The translations under genes were made by a program, and so were the position numbers. The notes beneath the pieces were generated by a model that was given only the letters and a program-made list of their open reading frames with translations, was not told the origin of the DNA and did not search any database. From Coprosoma sp963632935 (GTDB lineage Bacteria; Bacillota_I; Bacilli_A; RF39; UBA660): a stretch of 64,000 bases of DNA. Shown here one piece after another: positions 51,813-60,910 of the stretch; within the stretch, counting starts at the first letter, position 1, and the number at the start of each line of letters is the position of its first letter. The stretch is taken from assembly GCA_963632935.1 (NCBI GenBank), contig CAVGWA010000004.1, forward strand, positions 1 through 64,000. Direction: 5' to 3'.

Positions 51813-52148
51813 ATGAATTATTATAATCCATATTACTATATGATGCCAACTAGTAATAGTGGCTTACTTGGAAATATTTTAAAAGGTATTAATTGGAATA
51901 ATATCTTAAACGGTGCACAAAGAACTTTAAATTTAGTTAATCAAACTATTCCCCTTGTTAAACAAGCATCACCCATGGTTAAAAATGCTAAAACTATGTT
52001 TAAAGTAATGAACGAATTTAAAAAAATAGATACATCAAAAGTTGATAATAAAACAGTAGAAACACATAACAAAGCAATGGAAACAAGTACTAAAGAAAAA
52101 GAAACCATTAAAATTAATAATTCCAATGGTCCTACATTCTTTATATAA
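51813..52148 (+). CDS. YqfQ/VrrA-like spore-associated protein
   Basis: 111 aa. Tyr/Asn-rich start (MNYYNPYYYMM), Gly-Leu turn, then NILNGAQRTLNLVNQTIPLVKQASPMVKNAKTM..., like the conserved helical block of YqfQ (QxxLxxxQxxxPMVxxYGPxVKN). Polar tail. AAAGGAGG RBS. Bacillus YqfQ is a putative spore protein. Lies in the sigA-dnaG region like other yqf genes, on the opposite strand. Confidence 0.55.
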   Translation: MNYYNPYYYMMPTSNSGLLGNILKGINWNNILNGAQRTLNLVNQTIPLVKQASPMVKNAKTMFKVMNEFKKIDTSKVDNKTVETHNKAMETSTKEKETIKINNSNGPTFFI

Positions 52149-52157
52149 AAGAATTTC

Positions 52158-52421
52158 TCATAATTGTTTTAACAATTGTTTTTCTCTTATTTTCATTTTT
52201 TTTGTTTCAGCTAGCTTTTTAGAAAATGCTGTCGCTGCAACTGTACTTCCCAAAAAACCAATAACAAAAGTTTTAGAATTCGATGTAACAAAACCATGAA
52301 CAAGTGCTACTACACCTGCACAAATAAAAACTTTTGCAATTTCTTTTTTTGCTTCACTATTTTCAATTTCTTCTTCTACCATAAATATTTTATTTCTAAT
52401 CAATGCTTTTTCACTATACAT
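52158..52421 (-). CDS. Small two-TM protein of unknown function
   Basis: 87 aa with an amphipathic N-terminus (ALIRNKIFMVEEEIENSEAKKEIAK) and two hydrophobic segments (about 29-45 and 51-66), basic C-terminus. Its start overlaps the trmK end by 8 bases, so it is co-expressed with trmK-sigA-dnaG. Family not recognised. Confidence 0.6.
   Translation of the reverse strand: MYSEKALIRNKIFMVEEEIENSEAKKEIAKVFICAGVVALVHGFVTSNSKTFVIGFLGSTVAATAFSKKLAETKKMKIREKQLLKQL
52162..52184 (+). terminator. Terminator after yqfQ-like gene
   Basis: AATTGTT / AACAATT stem and T-tract on the plus strand, lying in the 3' end of the convergent 87-aa gene. Confidence 0.65.
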
Positions 52422-52875
52422 TTTTCATACCTCCATATTTTGCATATATAATATTATAAGTTTTTCCATCACTAATTATAAGTTCTTTTTCAATGTTGTA
52501 ATTTTTACTTTTTAAAAAATTTTTTAACATTAAAATATTAGTATGACTTGATAAAATTAAATCATTTTTAATATTTTTATCTAATATTTTTATTATATTT
52601 TTTGTTCCCATACCGCTAATAATAATTATTTCATCATTTAAATTAATATTTTTTAAGCCATCATTTTGAATAGCTGTAATATTAGCATTATATATTTCCG
52701 CATTTTTACGTGCCGTTTGTGTGCAGCAGTAAGATTTATCAATAGCTAAACATGTACAGTTTTTATATAAATTTAAATATATATCTAAATATGCATGATC
52801 ACTACCAACATCGATAATATTACTACCAGGTTGCACTAAATCACTAATGGCTTTCAGTCTTTTTGATAATTTCAT
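52414..52875 (-). CDS. trmK: tRNA (adenine(22)-N1)-methyltransferase TrmK, short form
   Basis: 153 aa. Rossmann methyltransferase: LSKRLKAISDLVQPGSNIIDVGSDHAYLDIYL, IIISGMGTKNIIKIL. It lacks most of the C-terminal coiled-coil part of Bacillus TrmK (about 230 aa). Placed after sigA as in Bacillus. Methylates A22 of tRNAs. Confidence 0.85.
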   Translation of the reverse strand: MKLSKRLKAISDLVQPGSNIIDVGSDHAYLDIYLNLYKNCTCLAIDKSYCCTQTARKNAEIYNANITAIQNDGLKNINLNDEIIIISGMGTKNIIKILDKNIKNDLILSSHTNILMLKNFLKSKNYNIEKELIISDGKTYNIIYAKYGGMKNV

Positions 52876-53946
52876 TTAGTCACCTAGATAATCTTTTAAT
52901 TTTCTACTTCTAGATGGATGTCTTAATTTTCTTAAAGCTTTTGCTTCTATTTGTCTTATACGTTCACGCGTAACACCAAATAATTGACCTACTTCTTCTA
53001 AAGTTCTAGGGCGGCCATCTTCAAGGCCAAATCTTAAACGTATTACTTTTTCTTCTCTTTCTGTTAAAGTAAGTAACACTTCAGATATTTCATCTTTTAA
53101 TAATTCATTAATTGCAAAATCTTCTGGGCTCATATTAGTTTCATCTGGAATAAAATCGCCTAAATGTGAATCATCTTCTTCGCCAATTGGAATTTCTAAA
53201 CTAACAGGTTCTTGAGATATTTTATATATATCTCTAATTTTTTCTACAGTTGTTCCCATTTTTTTAGAAAGTTCTTCCTCTGTTGGTTCCCTATTTAATT
53301 CCAATGTTAATTGTCTTTCAACGCGAGCTAATTTATTAATGGTTTCAACCATGTGAACAGGAACACGAATTGTTCTTGCTTGATCTGCTATAGCTCTTGT
53401 TATTGCTTGCCTAATCCACCAAGTTGCATATGTTGAAAATTTATATCCTTTTGTTACATCAAATTTTTCAACAGCTTTCATTAAACCAATATTACCTTCT
53501 TGAATTAAATCTAAAAATAACATTCCACGGCCAACATATCTTTTAGCAATAGATACAACTAATCTTAAGTTAGCTTCAGCAAGTGTTGCTTTAGCTTGTT
53601 CATCACCTTCAGCTATTCTATCTGCAAGTTCTAATTCTTCTTCTGTTGTTAATAATTTAATTTGTCCTATTTCTTTTAAATACATTCTAACAGGATCATT
53701 GATAGTTAAATCTTTTGTTAAAAGCTCTGTAGAAGTCGACGTAGTATCATCATCTTCCTCATTTTCAGATACAACATTAATGTTATTTTCACTTAAAGCA
53801 TTATATAATTCATCTAATGAATCAGCATCTAAATCTAAATTTTTTAATTTTTCTGCTAATTCTTCATAAGTAATACTTCCTTTTTTCTTTCCTAATTCTA
53901 TTAATTCTTTCTTTCTTTCTTCAAAAGTTTTTATTTCTCCAAACAT
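52876..53946 (-). CDS. rpoD: RNA polymerase primary sigma factor SigA
   Basis: 356 aa. Short region 1.1-like acidic N-terminus, region 1.2 NDPVRMYLKEIGQI, region 2 (RLVVSIAKRYVGRGMLFLDLIQEGNIGLMKAVEKF, WWIRQAITRAI), region 3, region 4 ending VTRERIRQIEAKALRKLRHPSRS. Recognises the TTGACA/TATAAT promoters seen here. dnaG-sigA-trmK order is conserved. Confidence 0.97.
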   Translation of the reverse strand: MFGEIKTFEERKKELIELGKKKGSITYEELAEKLKNLDLDADSLDELYNALSENNINVVSENEEDDDTTSTSTELLTKDLTINDPVRMYLKEIGQIKLLTTEEELELADRIAEGDEQAKATLAEANLRLVVSIAKRYVGRGMLFLDLIQEGNIGLMKAVEKFDVTKGYKFSTYATWWIRQAITRAIADQARTIRVPVHMVETINKLARVERQLTLELNREPTEEELSKKMGTTVEKIRDIYKISQEPVSLEIPIGEEDDSHLGDFIPDETNMSPEDFAINELLKDEISEVLLTLTEREEKVIRLRFGLEDGRPRTLEEVGQLFGVTRERIRQIEAKALRKLRHPSRSRKLKDYLGD

Positions 53947-53949
53947 TTT

Positions 53950-55665
53950 CTACACTCCTTTTTTTAAATTAACTATTTTTTCAGCTACCTCAGCTTGTTT
54001 TATTGGATCAGTTAATTCATTCATTCTACCCGTTAATCTTTTTATTTCTTCCCTAATATTATAATCTTGTATAACATTAATATAATCTTCAATTTCTTCT
54101 AATTTATAAGTTTCTTTGTGATTAGTTTTATTAATTTTATTGATTGTTTCCATAATATCTGAATCACATTCAACATAATCAATAAAATCAGCTTCATTTA
54201 TAAATCCAAAATTCTTATAAAAAGCACTTATTTCCCGAGCAATCATACGATATTCCTTAGTTGGAACATAAGTGACTTTTTTATTATACATCTTAATTAC
54301 TTCTTCACTTTTAAGCATAAAATAAACAAGTGAACTTTCAGCCTGTTCATATTTATCTATATTAGTTAATGATTTAACTTCTTCTTTTATAATTTTAGGC
54401 TTATCTATTAAATGCCTTTTAATTAAATCTTCTTCAATATTCATTTCTAAAGCAACTTTTTTAATAGTTAAATCTTTCAGAATATCATCATCAATTTTGT
54501 CTAACTCTTCAATTACTTCTTTAATATATTTAGCTTGATCAACACTGCTTGTTAAATTTTTACCCGTTTTAAGATATGATATTTTAAAATCCATGACATT
54601 TATAGGATTATCTATTTTTCTTTGAAAAGCTTCTTTACCATATTTTTTTATATATTCATCAGGATCTAAATTTTCTTCTAGTCTAATTACTTTAGGCGTA
54701 ACTCCTATTTTTAAAAGCTCATTCGCACAAGACATAGTTGCTTTTGCTCCTGCTTCATCGCCGTCAAAACAAAGTATGATATCTTTAGCCATTTTTTTAA
54801 TTAAATGAGCTTGATATGTAGTAACAGCAGTTCCCATGGTTGCGACAACATTTTTTATATCAACCGTATATGCTCTTATTACATCCATAAAGCCTTCCAT
54901 AATTATAACTTGGTTTTTTCTTCGAGCTATATCCTTAGCTTTATGATAATTATATAGAAGTTCACCTTTTTTAAATATTTCAGTTTCCCTTGTATTAAAA
55001 TATTTCGCACTATCTTCTCTATTATAAATTCTACCACTATATGCGACGGGATTGCCTACTAAATCATAAAGTGGAAACATAATTCTATCATAAAATAAAT
55101 CATAATAACTATTTTCTTTTTTACCAATAAGTCCACTATTTAAAATATCATTTTCAGCAAATTTTTTATCTAAAATATTTGATAAAGTATTTTTTTTTAA
55201 AGCAAGGCCAATTTGAAATTCCTTAATTACATCTTCATTAATATCACGGCCTAAAAGATATTCTTTTGCCTGTTTTCCTAAAGAAGTATTTAAATTATTA
55301 ATATATATTTTTAAACTCAAATCATATATATCATTCAATGGACTTTTTATTTGCTTTTTAGATTTTTGATTAATATCTACTTTAATACCACCTATATCGG
55401 CAATTTTTTTAACAGCTTCAATAAATGAAACATTTTCATAATCCATAATGAATTTAAATACATTTCCAGTCGCACCACAAGAGAAACATTTATATATTTG
55501 TTTTGAAATGCTAACACTCATACTAGGATTTGTATCATCATGGAAAGGACAAACACCAAAATAATTTTTACCTTTCGGGGTTAAAGAAATGTATGAAGAA
55601 ATTACATCAACTATATTAACACTATTTCTGATTTCATTTATTTTTTCTGGACTAAGTGAATTCAT
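53950..55665 (-). CDS. dnaG: DNA primase
   Basis: 571 aa. Zinc finger CPFHDDTNPSM...CFSCGATG (CHC2), TOPRIM core with EGFMDVIRA and DGDEAGAKA, and a C-terminal helicase-binding region. Start 55665 (MNSLSPEK) after GGAGGGG; the six upstream codons cover the RBS. 3 bases from sigA. Confidence 0.96.
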   Translation of the reverse strand: MNSLSPEKINEIRNSVNIVDVISSYISLTPKGKNYFGVCPFHDDTNPSMSVSISKQIYKCFSCGATGNVFKFIMDYENVSFIEAVKKIADIGGIKVDINQKSKKQIKSPLNDIYDLSLKIYINNLNTSLGKQAKEYLLGRDINEDVIKEFQIGLALKKNTLSNILDKKFAENDILNSGLIGKKENSYYDLFYDRIMFPLYDLVGNPVAYSGRIYNREDSAKYFNTRETEIFKKGELLYNYHKAKDIARRKNQVIIMEGFMDVIRAYTVDIKNVVATMGTAVTTYQAHLIKKMAKDIILCFDGDEAGAKATMSCANELLKIGVTPKVIRLEENLDPDEYIKKYGKEAFQRKIDNPINVMDFKISYLKTGKNLTSSVDQAKYIKEVIEELDKIDDDILKDLTIKKVALEMNIEEDLIKRHLIDKPKIIKEEVKSLTNIDKYEQAESSLVYFMLKSEEVIKMYNKKVTYVPTKEYRMIAREISAFYKNFGFINEADFIDYVECDSDIMETINKINKTNHKETYKLEEIEDYINVIQDYNIREEIKRLTGRMNELTDPIKQAEVAEKIVNLKKGV

Positions 55666-55779
55666 ACAATAATACCCCTCCATATATTAATATACGTTTT
55701 TTTTTGCCGATTTCCTTTTTTTTTTGAAAAAAAATTACATTTTTTATCATTTTTTTACTGGTTTTGTCATTTTTGCTTT

Positions 55780-56088
55780 TTAAAAAAATAAATTCATTAT
55801 TTTTTTATAATAATTTTTGTCACTTTTGATAGTTAAATAAGCTTGCCTTTCAGTACATAAATTATAAATTAAATCTCCAGGAATATAAAAATTATATTTA
55901 TCATTTTTATTTAATCCTATTTTATTTTTAGTAATTACTTCTTCAATATATGGTTCTGATGCATCACCTATTTTAATAACAATATTATTTGTTTTAAATA
56001 ATCTAACAATTTTAAACAAATAAAGTTTGGAGGCTTTCCTTTTTGTTTCAATCATTTCAATTGGTATAGTTGCATATTGTGTCTTCAT
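55780..56088 (-). CDS. Unidentified 102-aa basic protein
   Basis: Soluble, Lys/Ile-rich (MKTQYATIPIEMIETKRK..., NFYIPGDLIYNLCTERQAYL). Strong RBS (GGAGGT) and a consensus promoter, so it is very likely a real gene. No family recognised. It stands alone between dnaG and an insertion sequence that landed exactly at its -35 box. Confidence 0.6.
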   Translation of the reverse strand: MKTQYATIPIEMIETKRKASKLYLFKIVRLFKTNNIVIKIGDASEPYIEEVITKNKIGLNKNDKYNFYIPGDLIYNLCTERQAYLTIKSDKNYYKKIMNLFF

Positions 56089-56114
56089 ATAGTTACCTCC
56101 GCCATTGCCAACTT

Positions 56115-56142
56115 ATTATATCTTGGATTTAATTTTTGTCAA
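56115..56142 (-). promoter_or_regulatory. Promoter of 102-aa protein gene
   Basis: Minus strand TTGACA (complement 56137-56142), 16-base spacer, TATAAT (complement 56115-56120). Its outermost base is the first base of the IS target duplication. Confidence 0.75.
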
Positions 56143-56169
56143 TTAATTTTTAAATATTTTTTAAAGTTA
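56142..56169 (+). repeat. Left copy of 28-bp direct repeat (target duplication)
   Basis: Starts ATTAATTTTTAAATATTT, ends AAAGTTA; identical to 57870-57897. It directly abuts the left inverted repeat. Confidence 0.85.
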
Positions 56170-56253
56170 TATGATTAACTTGTGATAATGTCTTAAGTGT
56201 TATCTTTCGAAAATGTCCTACGAAATGATATAATAGTCCACCGAGGTGGAAAT

Positions 56254-57657
56254 ATGAGAAAGGTTGAATTAAGAATGAAAGAAAAAGAAAAATATAACGT
56301 TATTAAAGAATTAGTTGATCATAATGGAAACAAAAGCCGAGCTGCTTTAAAACTCGGTATATCTAAAAGACAAATCAATCGTCTTATTAACAAATATAAG
56401 GAGAAAGGTAAAGCTGGCTTTGTTCACGGAAATAGAACTCGTAAGCCATCTAATGCTTTAGATAACACAATCTCCGAAGATATTATAACACTTTATAAGA
56501 CAAAATACTATGATTTTAATTTTAATCATTTTAAGGATTTTTTGAAAAAGGATGAAATGATTGATGTTTCTTACAATTTTATTTATAAAACTTTAACTAA
56601 AGTAGGTATTTTATCCCCTAAAGCTAGAAGGAAGACTAAACGCAAATACGCCAAAGAAAAACTACTTAAGGAAAAGAAGATTAATATGGCTATGTCTGAT
56701 GAACAGATTGAATCTATTATAAGTCACGAAGTAGCTTTAGAGGACTCTCATCCTAGAGGTGAAAAGCCTAAATACTTTGGTGAAATTATTGAACAAGATG
56801 GTTCTATACATATGTGGTTTGGAGAAATTAAAACTTGTTTACATTTAGCCATTGATAAGGCTACTTCTATTATCGTTGGTGCTTATTTCGATAAACAAGA
56901 AACATTAAATGGTTATTATCATGTATTTTATCAAATATTAACTAATTATGGTATTCCATATAAGTTCCTTACAGATAACAGAACAGTATTTAATTATATG
57001 TCTTTAAATCCTAATAAAAGGACTAGCGACAAAGATGTTTTAACTCAATATGGGTATGCTTGTAAACAGCTTGGCGTAGATTTAGAAACAACCTCTGTAT
57101 CACAAGCTAAAGGTCTTATAGAAAGAACTAACGGTACTTTTCAAGGTTGTTTAGTTCAGGAACTTAGACTACATAATATTACTACCATTGAAGATGCGAA
57201 TGATTATTTAATTAATGTTTTTGTACCATATTTTAATGAAAAGTTCGCTTTAGATTATAAAAAGTTTCAATCAGTATTTGAAACTTCTCCTAGTGAAGAA
57301 AAAATCAATTATACTCTTGCAGTTTTAACTCCTAGAAAGATTGATAATGGTAATTCTATTAAATACAATAATACTTATTACCAACCTTATTTAGATGATG
57401 AATTAAAGTGTTTTAAGCCTAAAACTGAATGTTTAGTTATCAAAGCTTTTAATGGAAATTTATTAGTAACCATTGATGAAAAAGTATATAATCTTAAAAA
57501 GCTTTTGAGAAATGAAAAGTATTCTAAACAATTTGATATTATTCCAGAAAAAACTGAAAAGAAAAAAACATTTAACCCTAAAATGAATTTGAATTGGAAT
57601 GTTGGTGAATTTAAATATCAAATTAAAAGAGCTCATAAAGAGCAACAATTCGCTTAA
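56254..57657 (+). CDS. IS1202-family (ISNCY) DDE transposase
   Basis: 467 aa. N-terminal HTH (SRAALKLGISKRQINRLINKYKEKG), KAGFVHGNRTRKP linker, integrase core with Asp in EIIEQDGSIHMW, Asp in LTDNRTVF and Glu in KGLIERTNGTFQ. ATG 56254 after GAGGTGG; an extended -10 TGaTATAAT (56226-56234) lies upstream. Appears intact. Confidence 0.88.
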   Translation: MRKVELRMKEKEKYNVIKELVDHNGNKSRAALKLGISKRQINRLINKYKEKGKAGFVHGNRTRKPSNALDNTISEDIITLYKTKYYDFNFNHFKDFLKKDEMIDVSYNFIYKTLTKVGILSPKARRKTKRKYAKEKLLKEKKINMAMSDEQIESIISHEVALEDSHPRGEKPKYFGEIIEQDGSIHMWFGEIKTCLHLAIDKATSIIVGAYFDKQETLNGYYHVFYQILTNYGIPYKFLTDNRTVFNYMSLNPNKRTSDKDVLTQYGYACKQLGVDLETTSVSQAKGLIERTNGTFQGCLVQELRLHNITTIEDANDYLINVFVPYFNEKFALDYKKFQSVFETSPSEEKINYTLAVLTPRKIDNGNSIKYNNTYYQPYLDDELKCFKPKTECLVIKAFNGNLLVTIDEKVYNLKKLLRNEKYSKQFDIIPEKTEKKKTFNPKMNLNWNVGEFKYQIKRAHKEQQFA

Positions 57658-57672
57658 GAAAGGAGTATTTAT

Positions 57673-57837
57673 ATGTCTGACAGTATTAATGAAATTAAAC
57701 TCAATAATGATGATACTTATTTAATCGTTAAACAAATTATTAAACTTTTATATCTCGTCATTGAAGATAACAAACGTATACAATCTGAATTAATTTTATT
57801 GATTGAAAATTATCCTGATTTTTCCGTTAATGTTTAA
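57673..57837 (+). CDS. 54-aa ORF inside IS1202-type element
   Basis: MSDSINEIKLNNDDTYLIVK then a helical, acidic stretch ending DFSVNV. Good RBS (AAAGGAG) 16 bases after the transposase stop, so it is read from the same transcript. Could be an accessory or passenger gene. No family recognised. Confidence 0.55.
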   Translation: MSDSINEIKLNNDDTYLIVKQIIKLLYLVIEDNKRIQSELILLIENYPDFSVNV

Positions 57838-57869
57838 TTTTTTTCGGGACATTTTCCAAAGTTATTGAC

Positions 57870-57897
57870 ATTAATTTTTAAATATTTTTTAAAGTTA
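57870..57897 (+). repeat. Right copy of 28-bp direct repeat (target duplication)
   Basis: Identical to 56142-56169. The IS end plus first repeat base forms TTGACA (57865-57870), a possible outward -35. Confidence 0.85.
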
Positions 57898-57911
57898 ATT
57901 TATATGTATAT

Positions 57912-58021
57912 TTAAAAAGCCTAGTAAAACTAGGCAATCTATATAAAACGCTAACGCATTAGCGGACAGGTGAAGCTTCTTTAATTTTGTGGGGGTGCAT
58001 CAATAATAGTATATCCGTTTA
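57912..58021 (-). ncRNA. Candidate structured small RNA
   Basis: In the 313-base gap between the IS ORF and comEC. On the minus strand, a TATAAT (complement 58028-58033) precedes about 110 nt with a CGCTAA/TTAGCG hairpin (57949-57964), a possible CGGATA/TGTCCG closing stem, a self-complementary GAAGCTTC, and a terminator GCCTAG/CTAGGC plus T-tract (57912-57935). No SRP, tmRNA, 6S or known riboswitch signature found. The -35 is unclear. Confidence 0.5.
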
Positions 58022-58042
58022 AATAAAATTATATGCATTTTT

Positions 58043-58060
58043 TTGAAAAACGTTTTTCAA
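58043..58060. promoter_or_regulatory. 18-bp perfect palindrome upstream of RNA candidate
   Basis: TTGAAAAACGTTTTTCAA, a perfect inverted repeat ending 10 bases before the -10 box; operator-like. Confidence 0.45.
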
Positions 58061-58150
58061 TAATAATATATTCTTATTTATTTTATTAGTATATTAAATA
58101 AAACTATATTTAGTAAATTTAGTTACAATTAATATAAATACATTTATTTT

Positions 58151-60181
58151 CTAAGGTTTACAAGTATAAACATTATAATCATTTTTACTTAAATTAATTT
58201 TTATACTGCCATCTAAATCTGTTCTATAAATTTTACTATTTTTTAAAATATCTAAAACTTCTTTCCTAGGGTGATGATACATATTATTTTTACCAACACT
58301 AATTAAACTATATTTAGAATTAATTTTATTGATAAATTCTTTACTACTACTTGTATTTGATCCATGATGACCAACTTTAAGAAAATCAATATTTCCTAAA
58401 TCATATTTTTTTAATATATCATATTCTTTTTCTTTACTAGCATCACCCATAAATAAAAATTTTTTATTATTATAATTCAAGTAAATAACTGAACTATTAG
58501 TATTTTCATCATTATAAATAGTTGTATTTAAGAATTTTAATGTATAATTATCAATATTTAATTCATTAATGCATGAAAAATACTTAATATTTTTCTTATC
58601 TAATACTTTAATTAATTTATTTTCTAAGTCATTAAACTTGCCACAATTAAATATTACATTTTCTATTTTTAATGCATCAGCTAAATTAATTGCCTCACCT
58701 ATATGGTCATAATCACCATGAGTTATAATTAAATAATTTATTTTATCTATTCCTTCGGATTTTAAATATAAAGATGTAATATTTTTTGTAATGTTATAAC
58801 TACTAAAAATCAAACCGCCTGTATCTATTAAAATATTTTTATTATTATGTTTTAATAATATACTATCTCCTTGTTTAACATCAATTACAGTAACAAAAGA
58901 AGATGGAATAATATTATTTATATTGTGATGTAAAAACAAAAGAGAAAAAAAGATAATTATAGCTAATTTGTTTTTTTGATAAAGATATAATGTTATTGTA
59001 ATAATAATATAATACAAAATTATAAATATAATATTTATATGACATAATGTAATATTTAAAAAAGTGATTTTTGAAAAAAACAATGACGCATTTTCTAAAA
59101 GGGTTATACTTTTTAAAAGTAATATATCAAAAGGTTTTATAAAAAAAGTTAAAATAGCAATTAAATAAATTATCATCATTAAAGGTGCGAAATATAAATT
59201 TATTAATGGTGATAAAATATTTAATGAAAAAAAATTATTAATTAATATTACTGATGAAGATAAAAACGCAATTGCTGACATATTTAATGTTTTTGAAAAA
59301 TATGATTTTTGTGAATTTATTATTTTTTTAAATAAAATTAAATAAAACGAAACAGTAAATGATAAAATAAATCCTAAGTTATAAATATAATAAGGGTTTA
59401 TTAAAATTAATATGTCAAAGGTTAATAGTAATATATATATTGTTTTAATTTTTATATTTAAAATTTTATTTAAAGAAAGTAAATTAAAAAATGTTACAGC
59501 TCTTAATATTGATGGTGAAGAGCTTGAGATAAATAAATAAAATTGTAAAAATATACTCGCACTAATTAAAGAAACATTTTTAGATAAAAATTTACTTAAA
59601 ATAAATTTTATAATTGATGCAAATAATGTTATTTGAAAACCTGATATTGCGAGTAAATGACTTATCCCATTTATTCGATAACTTTCAGTAATATCATTTT
59701 CTATATCCTTGCTATCCCCTAGAATTAACGCTTGCAAATATGCTTTTGATTTATATTTGCTTATATGTTTATAAATTTTATTTTTAATTTTATAAATAAA
59801 AGATACTCTACTATTTAAAGTTTGTATTTCATCAGCTTTTAAAATGTAATGAATTTTTTCAGATAAAAGATATTTTCTGTAATTAAATAAATAAAAGTTT
59901 GTATTATTATTTGGTTTATTAAGCACACCAGTTGCTTTAATTTTTATTCCTAATTTACAAGGAAAATAATCATAATAATTTATCAAAATATTTTCTTTTG
60001 CTTTTATTTTAATAACTGTTTTATCTTTTGAATATTTACAGCTATAAACTATTCCATTAACCGATTTTTCTTCACCAGTATATAAACTTTTATCTTTATA
60101 AATTAAAATAAGTATTAAACTTAAAAATGTAATAATTAAAATTAATATTTTATACAGTGATATTATTTTTGATTTTTTCAA
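58151..60181 (-). CDS. comEC: DNA internalization channel ComEC/Rec2
   Basis: 676 aa. N-terminal DUF4131 OB-like part (about 35-130), competence domain with about ten TM helices (YLQALILGDSKDI, GISHLLAISGFQI), then a metallo-beta-lactamase-like domain (VTVIDVKQGDSILLKH, ITHGDYDHIGEA, KVGHHGSNTS). Moves single-stranded DNA into the cell. TTG 60181 is the best start (GGTGAT 6 bases upstream); GTG 60193 is in frame. Overlaps comEA. Confidence 0.93.
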   Translation of the reverse strand: MKKSKIISLYKILILIITFLSLILILIYKDKSLYTGEEKSVNGIVYSCKYSKDKTVIKIKAKENILINYYDYFPCKLGIKIKATGVLNKPNNNTNFYLFNYRKYLLSEKIHYILKADEIQTLNSRVSFIYKIKNKIYKHISKYKSKAYLQALILGDSKDIENDITESYRINGISHLLAISGFQITLFASIIKFILSKFLSKNVSLISASIFLQFYLFISSSSPSILRAVTFFNLLSLNKILNIKIKTIYILLLTFDILILINPYYIYNLGFILSFTVSFYLILFKKIINSQKSYFSKTLNMSAIAFLSSSVILINNFFSLNILSPLINLYFAPLMMIIYLIAILTFFIKPFDILLLKSITLLENASLFFSKITFLNITLCHINIIFIILYYIIITITLYLYQKNKLAIIIFFSLLFLHHNINNIIPSSFVTVIDVKQGDSILLKHNNKNILIDTGGLIFSSYNITKNITSLYLKSEGIDKINYLIITHGDYDHIGEAINLADALKIENVIFNCGKFNDLENKLIKVLDKKNIKYFSCINELNIDNYTLKFLNTTIYNDENTNSSVIYLNYNNKKFLFMGDASKEKEYDILKKYDLGNIDFLKVGHHGSNTSSSKEFINKINSKYSLISVGKNNMYHHPRKEVLDILKNSKIYRTDLDGSIKINLSKNDYNVYTCKP

Positions 60182-60818
60182 ATGCACTATCACCTATTCC
60201 AGATACATTTTTTATATCTTCTATTTTTTCAAATTTGCCATTACTTTCTCGGTATTCAATAATAGCTTGAGCTTTTGTTTCACCAATTCCATTTAAAGTT
60301 TGAAGTGTTTGCTGATCCGCTGTATTTATATTAACTAATTGGCTTTTAGTATTATCAGAATTTTCTAAATTACTTTTTTCATCTTTTTTATCAATACATG
60401 CATTATTATAATTAGGACAGGATGTTTGATTAGTATTCATTTTTCTAATTTCTTCTTTTGAATATACAATTATAACCATTTCATCTTCTAATTTTTTACT
60501 TAAATTTATATTGCTTGTATCACTTTTGTTTGTTAATCCTCCTGCTTGATTAATAACATCCATAACTGTATTTTGAACTGTTGTTTCATAGACACCTGGA
60601 TTATTTACTTGACCCTTAACATCCACTAATATTTTTTTTATTTCTTCTTTAGATTGTTTCTTTTCCTGAGTTTTTTTCTCTTTATTATCCCCTTTAATAC
60701 TAATATCTTCTTTTACGTCTTCTTTTGTTTCATAATTAGTTTCAATAATAATAAACGCAGAAAATAAAATAAAAACGAATATTATGATTTTTCCTTTATG
60801 TCTCATTAAAAAATCCAT
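60150..60818 (-). CDS. comEA: Competence DNA receptor ComEA
   Basis: 222 aa. TM anchor (10-26), charged linker, SLBB domain (about 62-122: VDVKGQVNNPGVYE), variable linker with two Cys, then two helix-hairpin-helix motifs (NINTADQQTLQTLNGIGETKAQAIIEYR). Binds double-stranded DNA outside the membrane and hands it to ComEC. RBS AAAGGAG. Confidence 0.93.
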   Translation of the reverse strand: MDFLMRHKGKIIIFVFILFSAFIIIETNYETKEDVKEDISIKGDNKEKKTQEKKQSKEEIKKILVDVKGQVNNPGVYETTVQNTVMDVINQAGGLTNKSDTSNINLSKKLEDEMVIIVYSKEEIRKMNTNQTSCPNYNNACIDKKDEKSNLENSDNTKSQLVNINTADQQTLQTLNGIGETKAQAIIEYRESNGKFEKIEDIKNVSGIGDSAFEKIKNNITV

Positions 60819-60884
60819 ATTTCTCCTTTCTACCTCTCATTTATTAACATACAACATTTTTAGTTAATTTCCTGCTTAAAATAG

Positions 60885-60910
60885 AAAAAAATCCTTATTT
60901 AGGAATTTTT
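60885..60910 (-). terminator. Terminator after ftsW
   Basis: Minus strand ATTCCT / AGGAT stem then seven T residues; overlaps the stop. Confidence 0.7.

Larger units (their letters stand above)
56170..57869. mobile_element. IS1202-type insertion sequence (complete)
   Basis: Imperfect 22-bp terminal repeats (56171-56192 and 57848-57869; 16 of 22 match, both end AATGTC inwards), subterminal GAAAATGTCC repeats, intact transposase plus a 54-aa ORF, and 28-bp flanking direct repeats. IS1202 itself is known for about 27-bp target duplications, so family and duplication agree. Confidence 0.85.

Noticed and set aside
57912..58021. SRP RNA, tmRNA, 6S or a known riboswitch as identity of the RNA candidate
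   Set aside because: The conserved SRP GGAAGGAAGC-type loop, a tmRNA tRNA-like end and known riboswitch cores are all missing.
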